Below, piece after piece: positions 1 to 5,437 of a stretch of 6,134 bases of DNA; positions within the stretch are counted from its first letter, which is position 1; every line of letters starts with the position of its first letter. This DNA is from Clostridiales bacterium (lineage in GTDB: Bacteria; Bacillota; Clostridia; Lachnospirales; Lachnospiraceae), in assembly GCA_021203115.1 (NCBI GenBank), contig JAJQBV010000097.1, forward strand, positions 1 through 6,134. Direction: 5' to 3'. A program made the position numbers and the translations under genes. The notes under the pieces were generated by a model that had not been told where the DNA came from, did no database searches, and worked only from the letters and a program-made list of their open reading frames with translations.

Positions 1-211
1 ATGCTAGATAATTGCGCCTTAGATTTTTGTCAATACCGAAATCCGTCGTGAGCGTCAGATGGCGCTTGATCTGGGTATACACGCGCCTTGTCAGCGCCGC
101 GCGGTCTGCCGTCCCCGACTCAAAATCGCGGAAGATCTCGCCCATCTGATAAAGCAGGCAGTCCTCCGGGATGTCTCCATACATAATTAATTTCGCAATT
201 TCCTGATACAT
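1..211 (-). CDS. 5' part of an unidentified gene (possibly DUF815-like ATPase N-terminus), cut by window edge
   Basis: An open frame on the minus strand begins with ATG at 211 and stays open to the left edge, giving 70 residues that start MYQEIAKLIMYGDIPEDC and end near GIDKNLRRNYLA. An AGGAG ribosome site (complement of 224-228) lies 12 bases upstream and supports this start. The visible part is soluble, probably helical, with no signal peptide or membrane segment. The pattern of a short helical N-terminus followed by a 'GhDxNLxxNYL' motif reminds me of the N-terminal region of Firmicute DUF815-type ATP-binding proteins, but the Walker motifs that would prove it lie outside the window, so this is a weak guess. 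It starts 32 bases after the stop of the upstream gene in the same direction and could be cotranscribed with it, although its base composition (about 53% G+C in one line) is closer to the chromosome than to the AT-rich module. Confidence 0.7.
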   Translation of the reverse strand, partial: MYQEIAKLIMYGDIPEDCLLYQMGEIFRDFESGTADRAALTRRVYTQIKRHLTLTTDFGIDKNLRRNYLA

Positions 212-243
212 GACGCAATTCTTCTCCTGTAAATTTATCATTG

Positions 244-711
244 CTATTCTACTTTGTATTCAAGCGTCCCCTCCAAAAAAGCAAGCAATATATTCTGTGG
301 GGCATCATAATAAAAACTGCTATTGTACTCATCAATTTTGTCGCTGACAAAAGAATGATATGCCTGCATGAATGCCTCAATAACCGGAATCTGTTTTTCT
401 CGCGCAATGCCAAGGATCAACCTCTTATATACCTTTCCAATATCCCAATGACTCGGAACCGCATATCTTGCATTTGCAACATTATCAAATGTACCGCAAG
501 TAATACCCGCCGCTTTAATCAAATCATCGCTCACCTGATCAATATTATCACTATGGTATACATCTGCCAGATCATATATTCTGGAAATGGTATCTTTCCC
601 CAACGCATCCACAACATCTGCCCGCCTGTTCTTCGTCTTTCTGGCGATATAATCAATCAAACTGCAGGTATAAAAAAGATCATTACTCTTCTTGTCTTCC
701 CGTCCGCTCAT
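244..711 (-). CDS. Uncharacterised 155-aa partner of the DUF3990 protein; candidate antitoxin
   Basis: The 155-residue protein is the second gene of a two-gene unit. Its ATG overlaps the stop of the upstream DUF3990-type gene as ATGA, and an AGGAGGT ribosome site (complement of 721-727) lies 9 bases upstream, so translation is probably coupled. The protein is soluble and mostly helical, without signal peptide or membrane segment. Visible blocks are a Leu/Ile/Tyr-rich helix at about 11-25 (DLFYTCSLIDYIARKTKN), a helix at 31-50, a PSHWDIGKVYKRLI segment at 86-99, and an acidic, aromatic C-terminus. I recall similar unnamed proteins next to DUF3990 genes in Clostridia but cannot name a Pfam family. 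It shows no macrodomain or ADP-ribosylglycohydrolase motif and no obvious DNA-binding helix-turn-helix. Position and coupling suggest an antitoxin or specificity partner; that is inference. Base composition is about 33% G+C in sampled lines, well below the neighbouring genes. Confidence 0.85.
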   Translation of the reverse strand: MSGREDKKSNDLFYTCSLIDYIARKTKNRRADVVDALGKDTISRIYDLADVYHSDNIDQVSDDLIKAAGITCGTFDNVANARYAVPSHWDIGKVYKRLILGIAREKQIPVIEAFMQAYHSFVSDKIDEYNSSFYYDAPQNILLAFLEGTLEYKVE

Positions 712-1175
712 TTTTCAGAAACCTCCTCGCTCCCGACAAATTCCAGACACAGAAGTGCCGGCTGTGTGCAAAAACAAATCTGATGCGTCGGATATTTAAA
801 TCTAGCCAATGTCCAGAACTGATTCCTTGTCAGAATACCGTCAATATAATCGGAAATGTAGTTATAAATCTGGTCATTCGCCATCGCCCCTATCACAATA
901 TCATAATTATGAGGCTCTCCGCGACGACAAGCAATAATAAAATCCAGCCATTCTTCCGACATATCTTTAAATTCCAAAATGTTTAATTCATCACTCATAC
1001 GTACAGTATAGGTAGATAAAACCGGCGTGTCATATTTTCTCGCCCAGCGCTCTGCCTGCTCCCGAATAATTGTACAATAAAATCCCATACCGAAATCTTT
1101 TGTATTTCTTCTCTTTATAATTCTCGGATGCTCTACAGCCATATAACTGCCGTGATAAATCGTCATTTTCCCCAT
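708..1175 (-). CDS. DUF3990-type ADP-ribosyltransferase-fold protein, candidate toxin
   Basis: The 155-residue protein begins MGKMTIYHGSY. The frame is open for 89 more codons upstream, but the ATG at 1175 is chosen because a GAGGTG ribosome site (complement of 1183-1188) lies 7 bases before it, a promoter lies just beyond, and the family starts with this YHGS strand. Motifs seen are YHGS at 7-10, DFGMGFYCT at 27-35, EEWLDFI at 74-80, YDIVIGAMANDQIY at 91-104 and HQICFCTQPALLCL at 131-144. These match the DUF3990 family, which is placed in the ADP-ribosyltransferase superfamily. By analogy with PARP-like enzymes (HG, then GxGxY, then ExVxY), the likely NAD-binding/catalytic triad is H8, Y33 and Q132; this mapping is inference. 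The probable role is NAD-dependent modification of a cellular target in a toxin-antitoxin or phage-defence setting. It is cytoplasmic, AT-rich, and translationally coupled to the downstream partner gene. Confidence 0.88.
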   Translation of the reverse strand: MGKMTIYHGSYMAVEHPRIIKRRNTKDFGMGFYCTIIREQAERWARKYDTPVLSTYTVRMSDELNILEFKDMSEEWLDFIIACRRGEPHNYDIVIGAMANDQIYNYISDYIDGILTRNQFWTLARFKYPTHQICFCTQPALLCLEFVGSEEVSEK

Positions 1176-1182
1176 AAATATG

Positions 1183-1188
1183 CACCTC
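1183..1188 (-). promoter_or_regulatory. Ribosome binding site that fixes the DUF3990 gene start
   Basis: The minus strand reads GAGGTG 7 bases before the ATG at 1175. No comparable site sits before the more upstream in-frame ATG at 1442, which also lies upstream of the promoter, so the short 155-residue protein is the supported product. Confidence 0.75.
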
Positions 1189-1209
1189 AACAGGATTCCT
1201 ATGATTTTG

Positions 1210-1238
1210 ATTATAGAATACAGGGAAAAGAAAAGCAA
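1210..1238 (-). promoter_or_regulatory. Sigma-A-type promoter of the DUF3990 module
   Basis: On the minus strand TTGCTT (1238-1233) is followed after exactly 17 bases by a perfect TATAAT (1215-1210). Transcription would start near 1203, leaving a leader of about 28 nt that contains the GAGGTG ribosome site of the DUF3990-type gene. No promoter was seen inside the module, so both genes probably depend on this one. Confidence 0.75.
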
Positions 1239-1259
1239 TGTATAAAATGCTTTCTTTTC
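1225..1259. repeat. Near-perfect inverted repeat over the -35 box; candidate operator
   Basis: The left arm GAAAAGAAAAGCA (1225-1237) pairs with the right arm TGCTTTCTTTTC (1248-1259): all 12 bases pair, with one extra A in the left arm, around a 10-base AT-rich centre (1238-1247). The left arm contains the -35 box (1233-1238) of the minus-strand promoter, so a protein bound here would block or modulate the module. It lies in the 129-bp divergent region shared with the radical SAM gene. It is not followed by a T-run on either strand, so a terminator is unlikely. Confidence 0.55.
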
Positions 1260-1290
1260 GCCAACACTTTTTATATATTTTTTCAGTCCC

Positions 1291-1298
1291 AAAGGAGG
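1291..1298 (+). promoter_or_regulatory. Ribosome binding site that fixes the radical SAM gene start
   Basis: AAAGGAGG lies 6 bases before the ATG at 1305. It decides between this start and an in-frame ATG at 1128, which would add 59 residues antisense to the divergent DUF3990 gene. No convincing plus-strand promoter was found in 1176-1304; a TATAAA at 1241-1246 has no acceptable -35 partner. Confidence 0.85.
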
Positions 1299-1304
1299 CT
1301 CCCT

Positions 1305-2825
1305 ATGCACATCGTTTTCATCACCCCGGCCAGCGCGCTCCGGCGATTTCCGGTCTACCGTCTGGGAAGCCGTTTTTACGGACACCCCAACGCGATCACC
1401 GGGCCGCTGATTCTGGGCGGCATCCTGAAAAGAGCCGGTCATACCGTAGAGGTATATGAGGAATTAAACGGCCGGCTGCCGCTGCGGAAGTGTCTGGCAA
1501 AGACAGATGTTTTTTCCATCTACACGATGACCTCAACCGCGCCCCGCGCTTACGAGTTGGCCGATATCATTCACGCCTGCTCCGACGCAAAGGTGATCAT
1601 CGGCGGCATCCACGCCACCGCCATGCCTGAGGAGGCTGCCGTCCACGCCGACCATGTCATCACGGGCGAGGGGGAATCCGTCATTCTGGATGTGGTGGAG
1701 GGGCGGCTCACCGACCGCATCATTCGCACCGCGCCGCCGTCCGATCTGGATGCCCTGCCGCTTCCGGACTACAGCATTTTAAAAACGCCCTGCGACTGCG
1801 CCAACATCATGACGACCCGCGGATGCACCTACCGCTGCACCTTCTGCACGACCTCTCGGATGTTTGCACCCTACCGCCAGCGCAGTGTGAACAGCGTCAT
1901 CGAGGAGATCCGGATCTATAAAAATATGGGATTTCAGTACATGAATTTTGAGGATGATAATTTCACCGCGGACAAGGAGCGGGCAAAGGAAATCTGCCGC
2001 CGCATGATCGCGGAAGACCTGACCTTCCGGGAAACCTTTTTCTTCGGGCGGACCGATATGGCCGACGACGAGGAACTGATGTCCCTACTGGAAAAGGCGC
2101 ACTTAAACCGGGTCCTCATCGGAATCGAGTCATTGAATGAAAAAGCGCTGGAACAGATTCACAAGGGTCAGCACCGGGATGATATCGTCCGCGCCGCCGA
2201 GAGCTGCCGCCGACACAAAATCCGCCTCATCGCCAGCGTCGTCCTCGGCCTTGACGCGGACACACGGGAGGATATCCGGAAAGCCGTCCGCTTTGCCAAA
2301 GATCTGGACGCCTACCAGCTGCAGCCCGCCGTACTCACGCCCTACCCCGGCACGCCGGTCTGGCGGCAGTTTGAAGAGGAGAACCGGATGCTTGTCCCGG
2401 ACTGGGAACAGTACGACATGATGAACGTTACCTTTCGCCCCAAAAACATGAGTGCATGGGAGCTGCAGGATGAATTCTGTCACGCCGTCACGCACTTTTA
2501 CACCTTTTCCTCCGCGTTTCGCATCGGCAAAATCTTCGGGTGGGGCTACATGGTCCGCCGCCTTGGGCTCGCATTTTTCTCCTATGCGGGAGCTTTCGGC
2601 GCGCGCTTCGCCGCCGAGCACGCGAAACAGACTTTCTACTATAAATTAAAACACGGACTCTACGAAAACGAGGCGGCTTGCGCCGCCCCGATATTCCATC
2701 AACCGGTCTATGTTTTTACTTCGTCTGGATCTCAAGCAGCTTTCCTTTCAGCTCGTTCTCAATCCGCACCATCTCGGCCTCTGCCGCCTGACGCTTCTCG
2801 CGTCCCTCCGTCTGAATCTTCATGA
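1305..2825 (+). CDS. B12-binding-type radical SAM protein, unknown substrate
   Basis: The 506-residue protein starts MHIVFITPAS. Residues 1-160 form a Rossmann-like region typical of the cobalamin-binding N-terminus of the BchE/HpnJ-like group (GPLILGGILKRAGHTVEVYE at 33-52, VIIGGIHATAMPEEA at 97-111, ITGEGE at 119-124). The classic DxHxxG cobalamin-ligand motif is not seen, so B12 binding is uncertain. The radical SAM core follows: C174, C178 and C181 in GCTYRCTFC would hold the 4Fe-4S cluster, with NFEDDNFTAD at 214-223, GIESLNEKALEQIHKG at 273-288 and TPYPGTPVW at 345-353. It is probably cytoplasmic and uses S-adenosylmethionine; the reaction cannot be told. No maturation partner or precursor peptide is adjacent. 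The C-terminus is odd: similarity to a normal ending fades near YYKLKHGLYEN (445-455), and about 51 further low-complexity Ser/Ala/Pro residues run through the terminator region and 110 bp antisense into telA. The stop may have been lost. Composition is about 67% G+C in sampled lines. Confidence 0.9.
   Translation: MHIVFITPASALRRFPVYRLGSRFYGHPNAITGPLILGGILKRAGHTVEVYEELNGRLPLRKCLAKTDVFSIYTMTSTAPRAYELADIIHACSDAKVIIGGIHATAMPEEAAVHADHVITGEGESVILDVVEGRLTDRIIRTAPPSDLDALPLPDYSILKTPCDCANIMTTRGCTYRCTFCTTSRMFAPYRQRSVNSVIEEIRIYKNMGFQYMNFEDDNFTADKERAKEICRRMIAEDLTFRETFFFGRTDMADDEELMSLLEKAHLNRVLIGIESLNEKALEQIHKGQHRDDIVRAAESCRRHKIRLIASVVLGLDADTREDIRKAVRFAKDLDAYQLQPAVLTPYPGTPVWRQFEEENRMLVPDWEQYDMMNVTFRPKNMSAWELQDEFCHAVTHFYTFSSAFRIGKIFGWGYMVRRLGLAFFSYAGAFGARFAAEHAKQTFYYKLKHGLYENEAACAAPIFHQPVYVFTSSGSQAAFLSARSQSAPSRPLPPDASRVPPSESS
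2661..2687 (-). terminator. Probable intrinsic terminator of the xpaC-telA operon
   Basis: Read on the minus strand, GGCGGC-GCAA-GCCGCC (2687-2672) is followed by TCGTTTTCGTA (2671-2661), a short interrupted T-run. It lies 28 bases past the telA stop. It is inside the coding frame of the convergent radical SAM gene, where it encodes residues around EAACAA. The T-run is imperfect, so strength is uncertain. Confidence 0.55.
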
Positions 2826-3879
2826 CCTCATCGAAGGTGGAGATCAGCGTCTCGTTCGTGTGCTTCAATGTCTCAATATCCACGATGCCCCGCTCGGACT
2901 CCTTCGCGGTCTCGACCGTGGCGGTCTTTAAGACATCCGCATTCTTGCGCAACAGCTCGTTCGTCATATCGGTCACTTCGCGCTGTGCCTTTGCGGCCTG
3001 ATTGGAGTGCTCAATACCGAGTGCCAGCACCATCTGGCTCTTCCACAGCGGAATCGTATTCACGATCGTGGACTGAATCTTTTCCGCCATCAGCGTGTCA
3101 TTGTTCTGTACCAGCCGGATCTGCGGCGCCGTCTGAATGGAAATCACACGGGTCAGCTCCAGATCATGCAGCTTTTTCTCGAAGCGCTCACACTTATTCT
3201 CCAGATCCTTCGCCGCCTGCGCGTCCTCCGGAAGTCCGGAACGGTTCGCCCGCTCTACCGCGGCTTTCAGATCGTTCTCGCGAATCTCCGCCAGCTTTTT
3301 TTTTCCGGCCAGAATGTACATGGACAGTTCCTTAAAATAAGTAAGGTTCACATCGTACATCTTATCTAACAGGGCAATGTCCTTCAGCAACAGCTGCTGA
3401 TGGTTCTCCAACGCCTCACAGACGGTCGTGACATTGGTCTCCGCCTTTGCATATTTCGCCTTAAGCGAAGTCGCCCGGTTTGCTGATTTCTTAAAGAGTC
3501 CCTTGAACCCCTTCTCATTCTCGTCAATCTCAAAGCTTTTCAGCTCCGTCACAAGGGAGGTCAGCATGCCGCCCACCTCGCCGAGATCCTTCGTCCGGAC
3601 ATTTTTCAGCGCTGTCTCGGAGAAATCCGCCATCTTCTTCTGGGTGCCGACGCCATACTGGAGGATCGCCTGGGAATTGTTGATGTCGATCTTCTGCGAG
3701 AACTCATCCACCATCTGAAGCTCTTCCTCCGTCAGATTATTCTCGCTGAAGGCAGCCTCCTCCTCAGCCGCTGTCACCGCCGTTGTGCCCGTCACTGTGG
3801 ACGGCAGCTCCTCGGTATCCGGAACCACATCAAAAGATAAGGTCGGTGTCGTTGTCATGTCTTTTACATCTGTGCTCAT
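2716..3879 (-). CDS. telA: TelA/YaaN family protein (toxic anion resistance family)
   Basis: The 387-residue protein has an AGGAGG ribosome site (complement of 3888-3893) 8 bases before its ATG. Residues 1-45 are a disordered, Thr/Glu-rich N-terminus. The rest is almost entirely helical and probably coiled coil (about 50-120, 130-215, 222-245, 295-387). The family hallmark is QTAPQIRLVQNND at 249-261 followed by EKIQSTIVNTIPLWKSQMV at 266-284. There is no signal peptide or membrane segment. TelA relatives are named from tellurite resistance on plasmids; chromosomal Firmicute copies such as YaaN are thought to act in envelope stress, and the molecular role is not settled. It follows the xpaC-like gene by 47 bases with no terminator between, the same order as xpaC-yaaN in Bacillus, so the two probably work together at the membrane. 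Its 3' end overlaps the convergent radical SAM frame by 110 bp. Confidence 0.93.
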   Translation of the reverse strand: MSTDVKDMTTTPTLSFDVVPDTEELPSTVTGTTAVTAAEEEAAFSENNLTEEELQMVDEFSQKIDINNSQAILQYGVGTQKKMADFSETALKNVRTKDLGEVGGMLTSLVTELKSFEIDENEKGFKGLFKKSANRATSLKAKYAKAETNVTTVCEALENHQQLLLKDIALLDKMYDVNLTYFKELSMYILAGKKKLAEIRENDLKAAVERANRSGLPEDAQAAKDLENKCERFEKKLHDLELTRVISIQTAPQIRLVQNNDTLMAEKIQSTIVNTIPLWKSQMVLALGIEHSNQAAKAQREVTDMTNELLRKNADVLKTATVETAKESERGIVDIETLKHTNETLISTFDEVMKIQTEGREKRQAAEAEMVRIENELKGKLLEIQTK

Positions 3880-3926
3880 ATTTATGGCCTCCTGTCATAG
3901 ATTTCCTGTATTTCAATGTTGCGTAA

Positions 3927-5168
3927 TTATGCCTTTGACTTCAGCTCATCCTCCTTCAGGCCGTCCTGCGCCAGTATCGTGTGCAGAACAGAGATATCCG
4001 AGGAAATATCCCACGCCTGATCTTCAAACAGGCTGTCCAGCAGCTTCTCAAACGCCACATTCAGTGTGTCGATCGTCTCCTCGATCTCGCGCTTCGTGGA
4101 AGAAATGTGCTCGCCCGATGCCGGTTGGCTGTCCAGCTCGCGGTAGGCATCCAGCAGCTTCTGCGTGGTGGGAAGATAGTAGCTCATCAGCTTGTTCAGA
4201 TCCGACGCAACCTCCGGATGCGCACGGACCACATCAAAGATCCGGGTTACCACCCGCTCCATATAATCCAGCTTCGCCGAAATCTCCTCCCCCGGAATCG
4301 CCTCATTGCTCTCATGGATATGACGGATATAGGACTGTCCCTTCTCAATGAGCGCCCGGCACTCCGGCGGCAGGTTCTCATCCGCCTCCTTTTCCGCCTG
4401 TTCCTTTTTGGTCTGCTGTACCTGCTCACGCTCCCTCTGCTGCTCCTGTGCCGCGTATTCGTTCTGCGCAGCGCGATACTCGTTGTACGCTTCGTCCGTA
4501 AGAATCAGATAATTCTGTACACGGTCAATGTGCGCCTGATAAAACAACCGTTTATCGATCATCTTCTGCAGGTCTCGGACCGTATAGTCGATGGATTTGC
4601 CCACACGATCCGCCAGCTCACGGATCGGCACATTCACCCGCTGCCGCAGCATGCGGACATAGGACTGATACCGGCCGAGGAAACGGATCTTCCTTGTGCC
4701 GGCAACCGCCAATGCCACAGACAGCGCTGTCAGGACAGCAAAAAAAGCTGCTATCGCAATAACAAAGGGATCTCCGAACGAGACAAGGGCGACCGCGAGA
4801 AACAAGACGCCGAAAATCAGCGCTGCCAGAACGCCGCCCACACACATGAGGATGCCGAGCACCCTGCCGCCGGGATATTGGTTATACAAAACCGGCTGCG
4901 TGGACTGACCGCCGCGATAAGCGGGATTCTCATGATACTGATTCTGCCGTCCCCTGTTCGCATAACCCGGGTCCTGCCAGCCGCCGTTTCCATAGCGCGA
5001 CCCCGATCCCTGCCGGTAGGCTCCGCCCTGTCCCCGCACCGCATCGATCGTCTCATTGATAATATTGCCGACGCTCCGGCTCAGATTGGAGAAATCGCCG
5101 TACCGGATCGCGTCATCCACCCGGTCGAGAATCTGCTGTCCGAAATTGTCCCATCCATTGTCTGTCAT
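3927..5168 (-). CDS. xpaC: XpaC-like membrane protein with a winged-helix-like segment
   Basis: The 413-residue protein starts MTDNGWDNFGQQIL. Two upstream in-frame ATGs (5219 and 5201) exist, but GAGGG (complement of 5177-5181) lies 8 bases before 5168, and the DNFGQQILDRVDDAI helix is the usual N-terminus of these proteins. Order of parts: amphipathic helix 5-45; Gly/Tyr/Asn/Gln-rich linker 47-100; two membrane segments at about 102-127 and 133-157; a segment at about 168-226 (NVPIRELADRVGKSIDYT, then DLQKMIDKRLF, then LILTDEAYNEY) resembling a winged helix; a Gln/Glu/Lys-rich coiled coil 229-265; and a helical C-terminal domain 268-405. XpaC is named for an indolyl-phosphate hydrolysis phenotype in Bacillus, but I see no phosphatase motif, so an enzyme function should not be assumed. 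The first gene of a pair with telA, it is probably a membrane anchor or partner for that protein. Both linked features fit the Clostridial version of the family. Confidence 0.88.
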   Translation of the reverse strand: MTDNGWDNFGQQILDRVDDAIRYGDFSNLSRSVGNIINETIDAVRGQGGAYRQGSGSRYGNGGWQDPGYANRGRQNQYHENPAYRGGQSTQPVLYNQYPGGRVLGILMCVGGVLAALIFGVLFLAVALVSFGDPFVIAIAAFFAVLTALSVALAVAGTRKIRFLGRYQSYVRMLRQRVNVPIRELADRVGKSIDYTVRDLQKMIDKRLFYQAHIDRVQNYLILTDEAYNEYRAAQNEYAAQEQQREREQVQQTKKEQAEKEADENLPPECRALIEKGQSYIRHIHESNEAIPGEEISAKLDYMERVVTRIFDVVRAHPEVASDLNKLMSYYLPTTQKLLDAYRELDSQPASGEHISSTKREIEETIDTLNVAFEKLLDSLFEDQAWDISSDISVLHTILAQDGLKEDELKSKA

Positions 5169-5172
5169 TTGA

Positions 5173-5220
5173 ATCACCCTCACTCCGCCGTACCAAATCA
5201 TCCTCACCCCGCCGTGCACA
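5173..5220. repeat. Tandem 24-bp duplication covering the xpaC ribosome binding site
   Basis: Two adjacent 24-bp units (5173-5196 and 5197-5220) match at 19 of 24 positions. On the minus strand each unit carries GGTGAGGATGAT or GAGTGAGGGTGAT, so the Shine-Dalgarno region is present twice. The distal copy also creates an in-frame ATG (5201) that could give an N-terminally extended protein beginning MIWYGGVRVIQM. Confidence 0.7.
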
Positions 5221-5223
5221 CTC

Positions 5224-5259
5224 AGAAGCCTTCGGCTTCTTCGTTCACGGGCTTCGCCC
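5224..5259. repeat. Two small GC-rich hairpins in the xpaC leader
   Basis: AGAAGCC-TTC-GGCTTCT (5224-5240) is a perfect 7-bp stem with a 3-base loop. GGGC-TTC-GCCC (5249-5259) is a 4-bp stem with the same loop. Neither is followed by a T-run in either direction, so they look like mRNA leader structure or a short dispersed repeat rather than terminators. Confidence 0.6.
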
Positions 5260-5262
5260 TAT

Positions 5263-5320
5263 AGATATGCAAGAAGACAAATCAGCCTGCAGGCAGTCGA
5301 TTTCTCTTCTATGCATATCT
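5263..5320. repeat. 58-nt imperfect inverted repeat (long stem-loop)
   Basis: The left arm (5263-5283, starting AGATATGCAAGAAGA) and right arm (5299-5320, ending TCTTCTATGCATATCT) are inverted copies with 20 paired bases, one mismatch and one bulged base. The 15-base centre contains the perfect palindrome GCCTGCAGGC (5285-5294). It lies between the xpaC promoter and gene, so it would fold in the leader of the xpaC-telA mRNA. No clear target-site duplication flanks it. Confidence 0.75.
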
Positions 5321-5342
5321 GCACGGCTCATTGCCTACATGC

Positions 5343-5371
5343 ATGATATCACAATCTCAAATCCATAGCAA
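5343..5371 (-). promoter_or_regulatory. Candidate promoter of the xpaC-telA operon
   Basis: On the minus strand TTGCTA (5371-5366) is followed after 17 bases by TATCAT (5348-5343), with TG one base before the -10 (TGATATCAT), an extended -10 arrangement. Transcription would start near 5336 and give a leader of about 165 nt ahead of xpaC. The -35 box abuts the T-run of the etfA terminator, so the operon starts exactly where the upstream unit ends. Confidence 0.6.
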
Positions 5372-5406
5372 GAAAAACCCCACGGCGATCAGCTCACCGC
5401 GGGGTT
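5371..5406 (-). terminator. Intrinsic terminator after etfA
   Basis: On the minus strand ACCCCGCGGTGA (5405-5394), loop GCTGA, then TCGCCGTGGGGT (5388-5377) form a 12-bp stem with two G-U pairs, followed by TTTTTCTT. It lies 32 bases past the etfA stop and is a textbook strong terminator, marking etfA as the last gene of its operon. Confidence 0.9.
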
Positions 5407-5437
5407 CATCTTATAATATTTCAAAAGTCAGAAAGCA

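Noticed and set aside
1225..1259. Reading the inverted repeat as an intrinsic terminator
   Set aside because: No T-run follows the stem on either strand and no gene ends just upstream on either strand.
1238..1279. A plus-strand promoter for the radical SAM gene using TATAAA at 1241 or TATATT at 1274
   Set aside because: Neither has a reasonable -35 hexamer at 16-18 bases, so no promoter is claimed.
1128..1304. A 59-residue N-terminal extension of the radical SAM protein
   Set aside because: It runs antisense to the DUF3990 gene and lacks a ribosome site, whereas AAAGGAGG stands 6 bases before 1305.
1176..1442. An N-terminal extension of the DUF3990 protein (89 residues, including a hydrophobic stretch)
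   Set aside because: It is antisense to the radical SAM gene start, lies upstream of a good promoter, and has no ribosome site. The ATG at 1175 with GAGGTG is clearly better.
3981..5264. A 427-codon plus-strand open frame opposite xpaC
   Set aside because: Its sequence is rich in Arg, His, Leu and Ile in the manner of antisense shadow frames, shows no motif, and the minus-strand product has recognisable family features.
5245..5331. A 28-residue open frame (MSRADMHRREIDC...) in the xpaC leader
   Set aside because: It has no convincing ribosome site, runs through the inverted repeat, and shows no codon run typical of a transcription-attenuation leader peptide.
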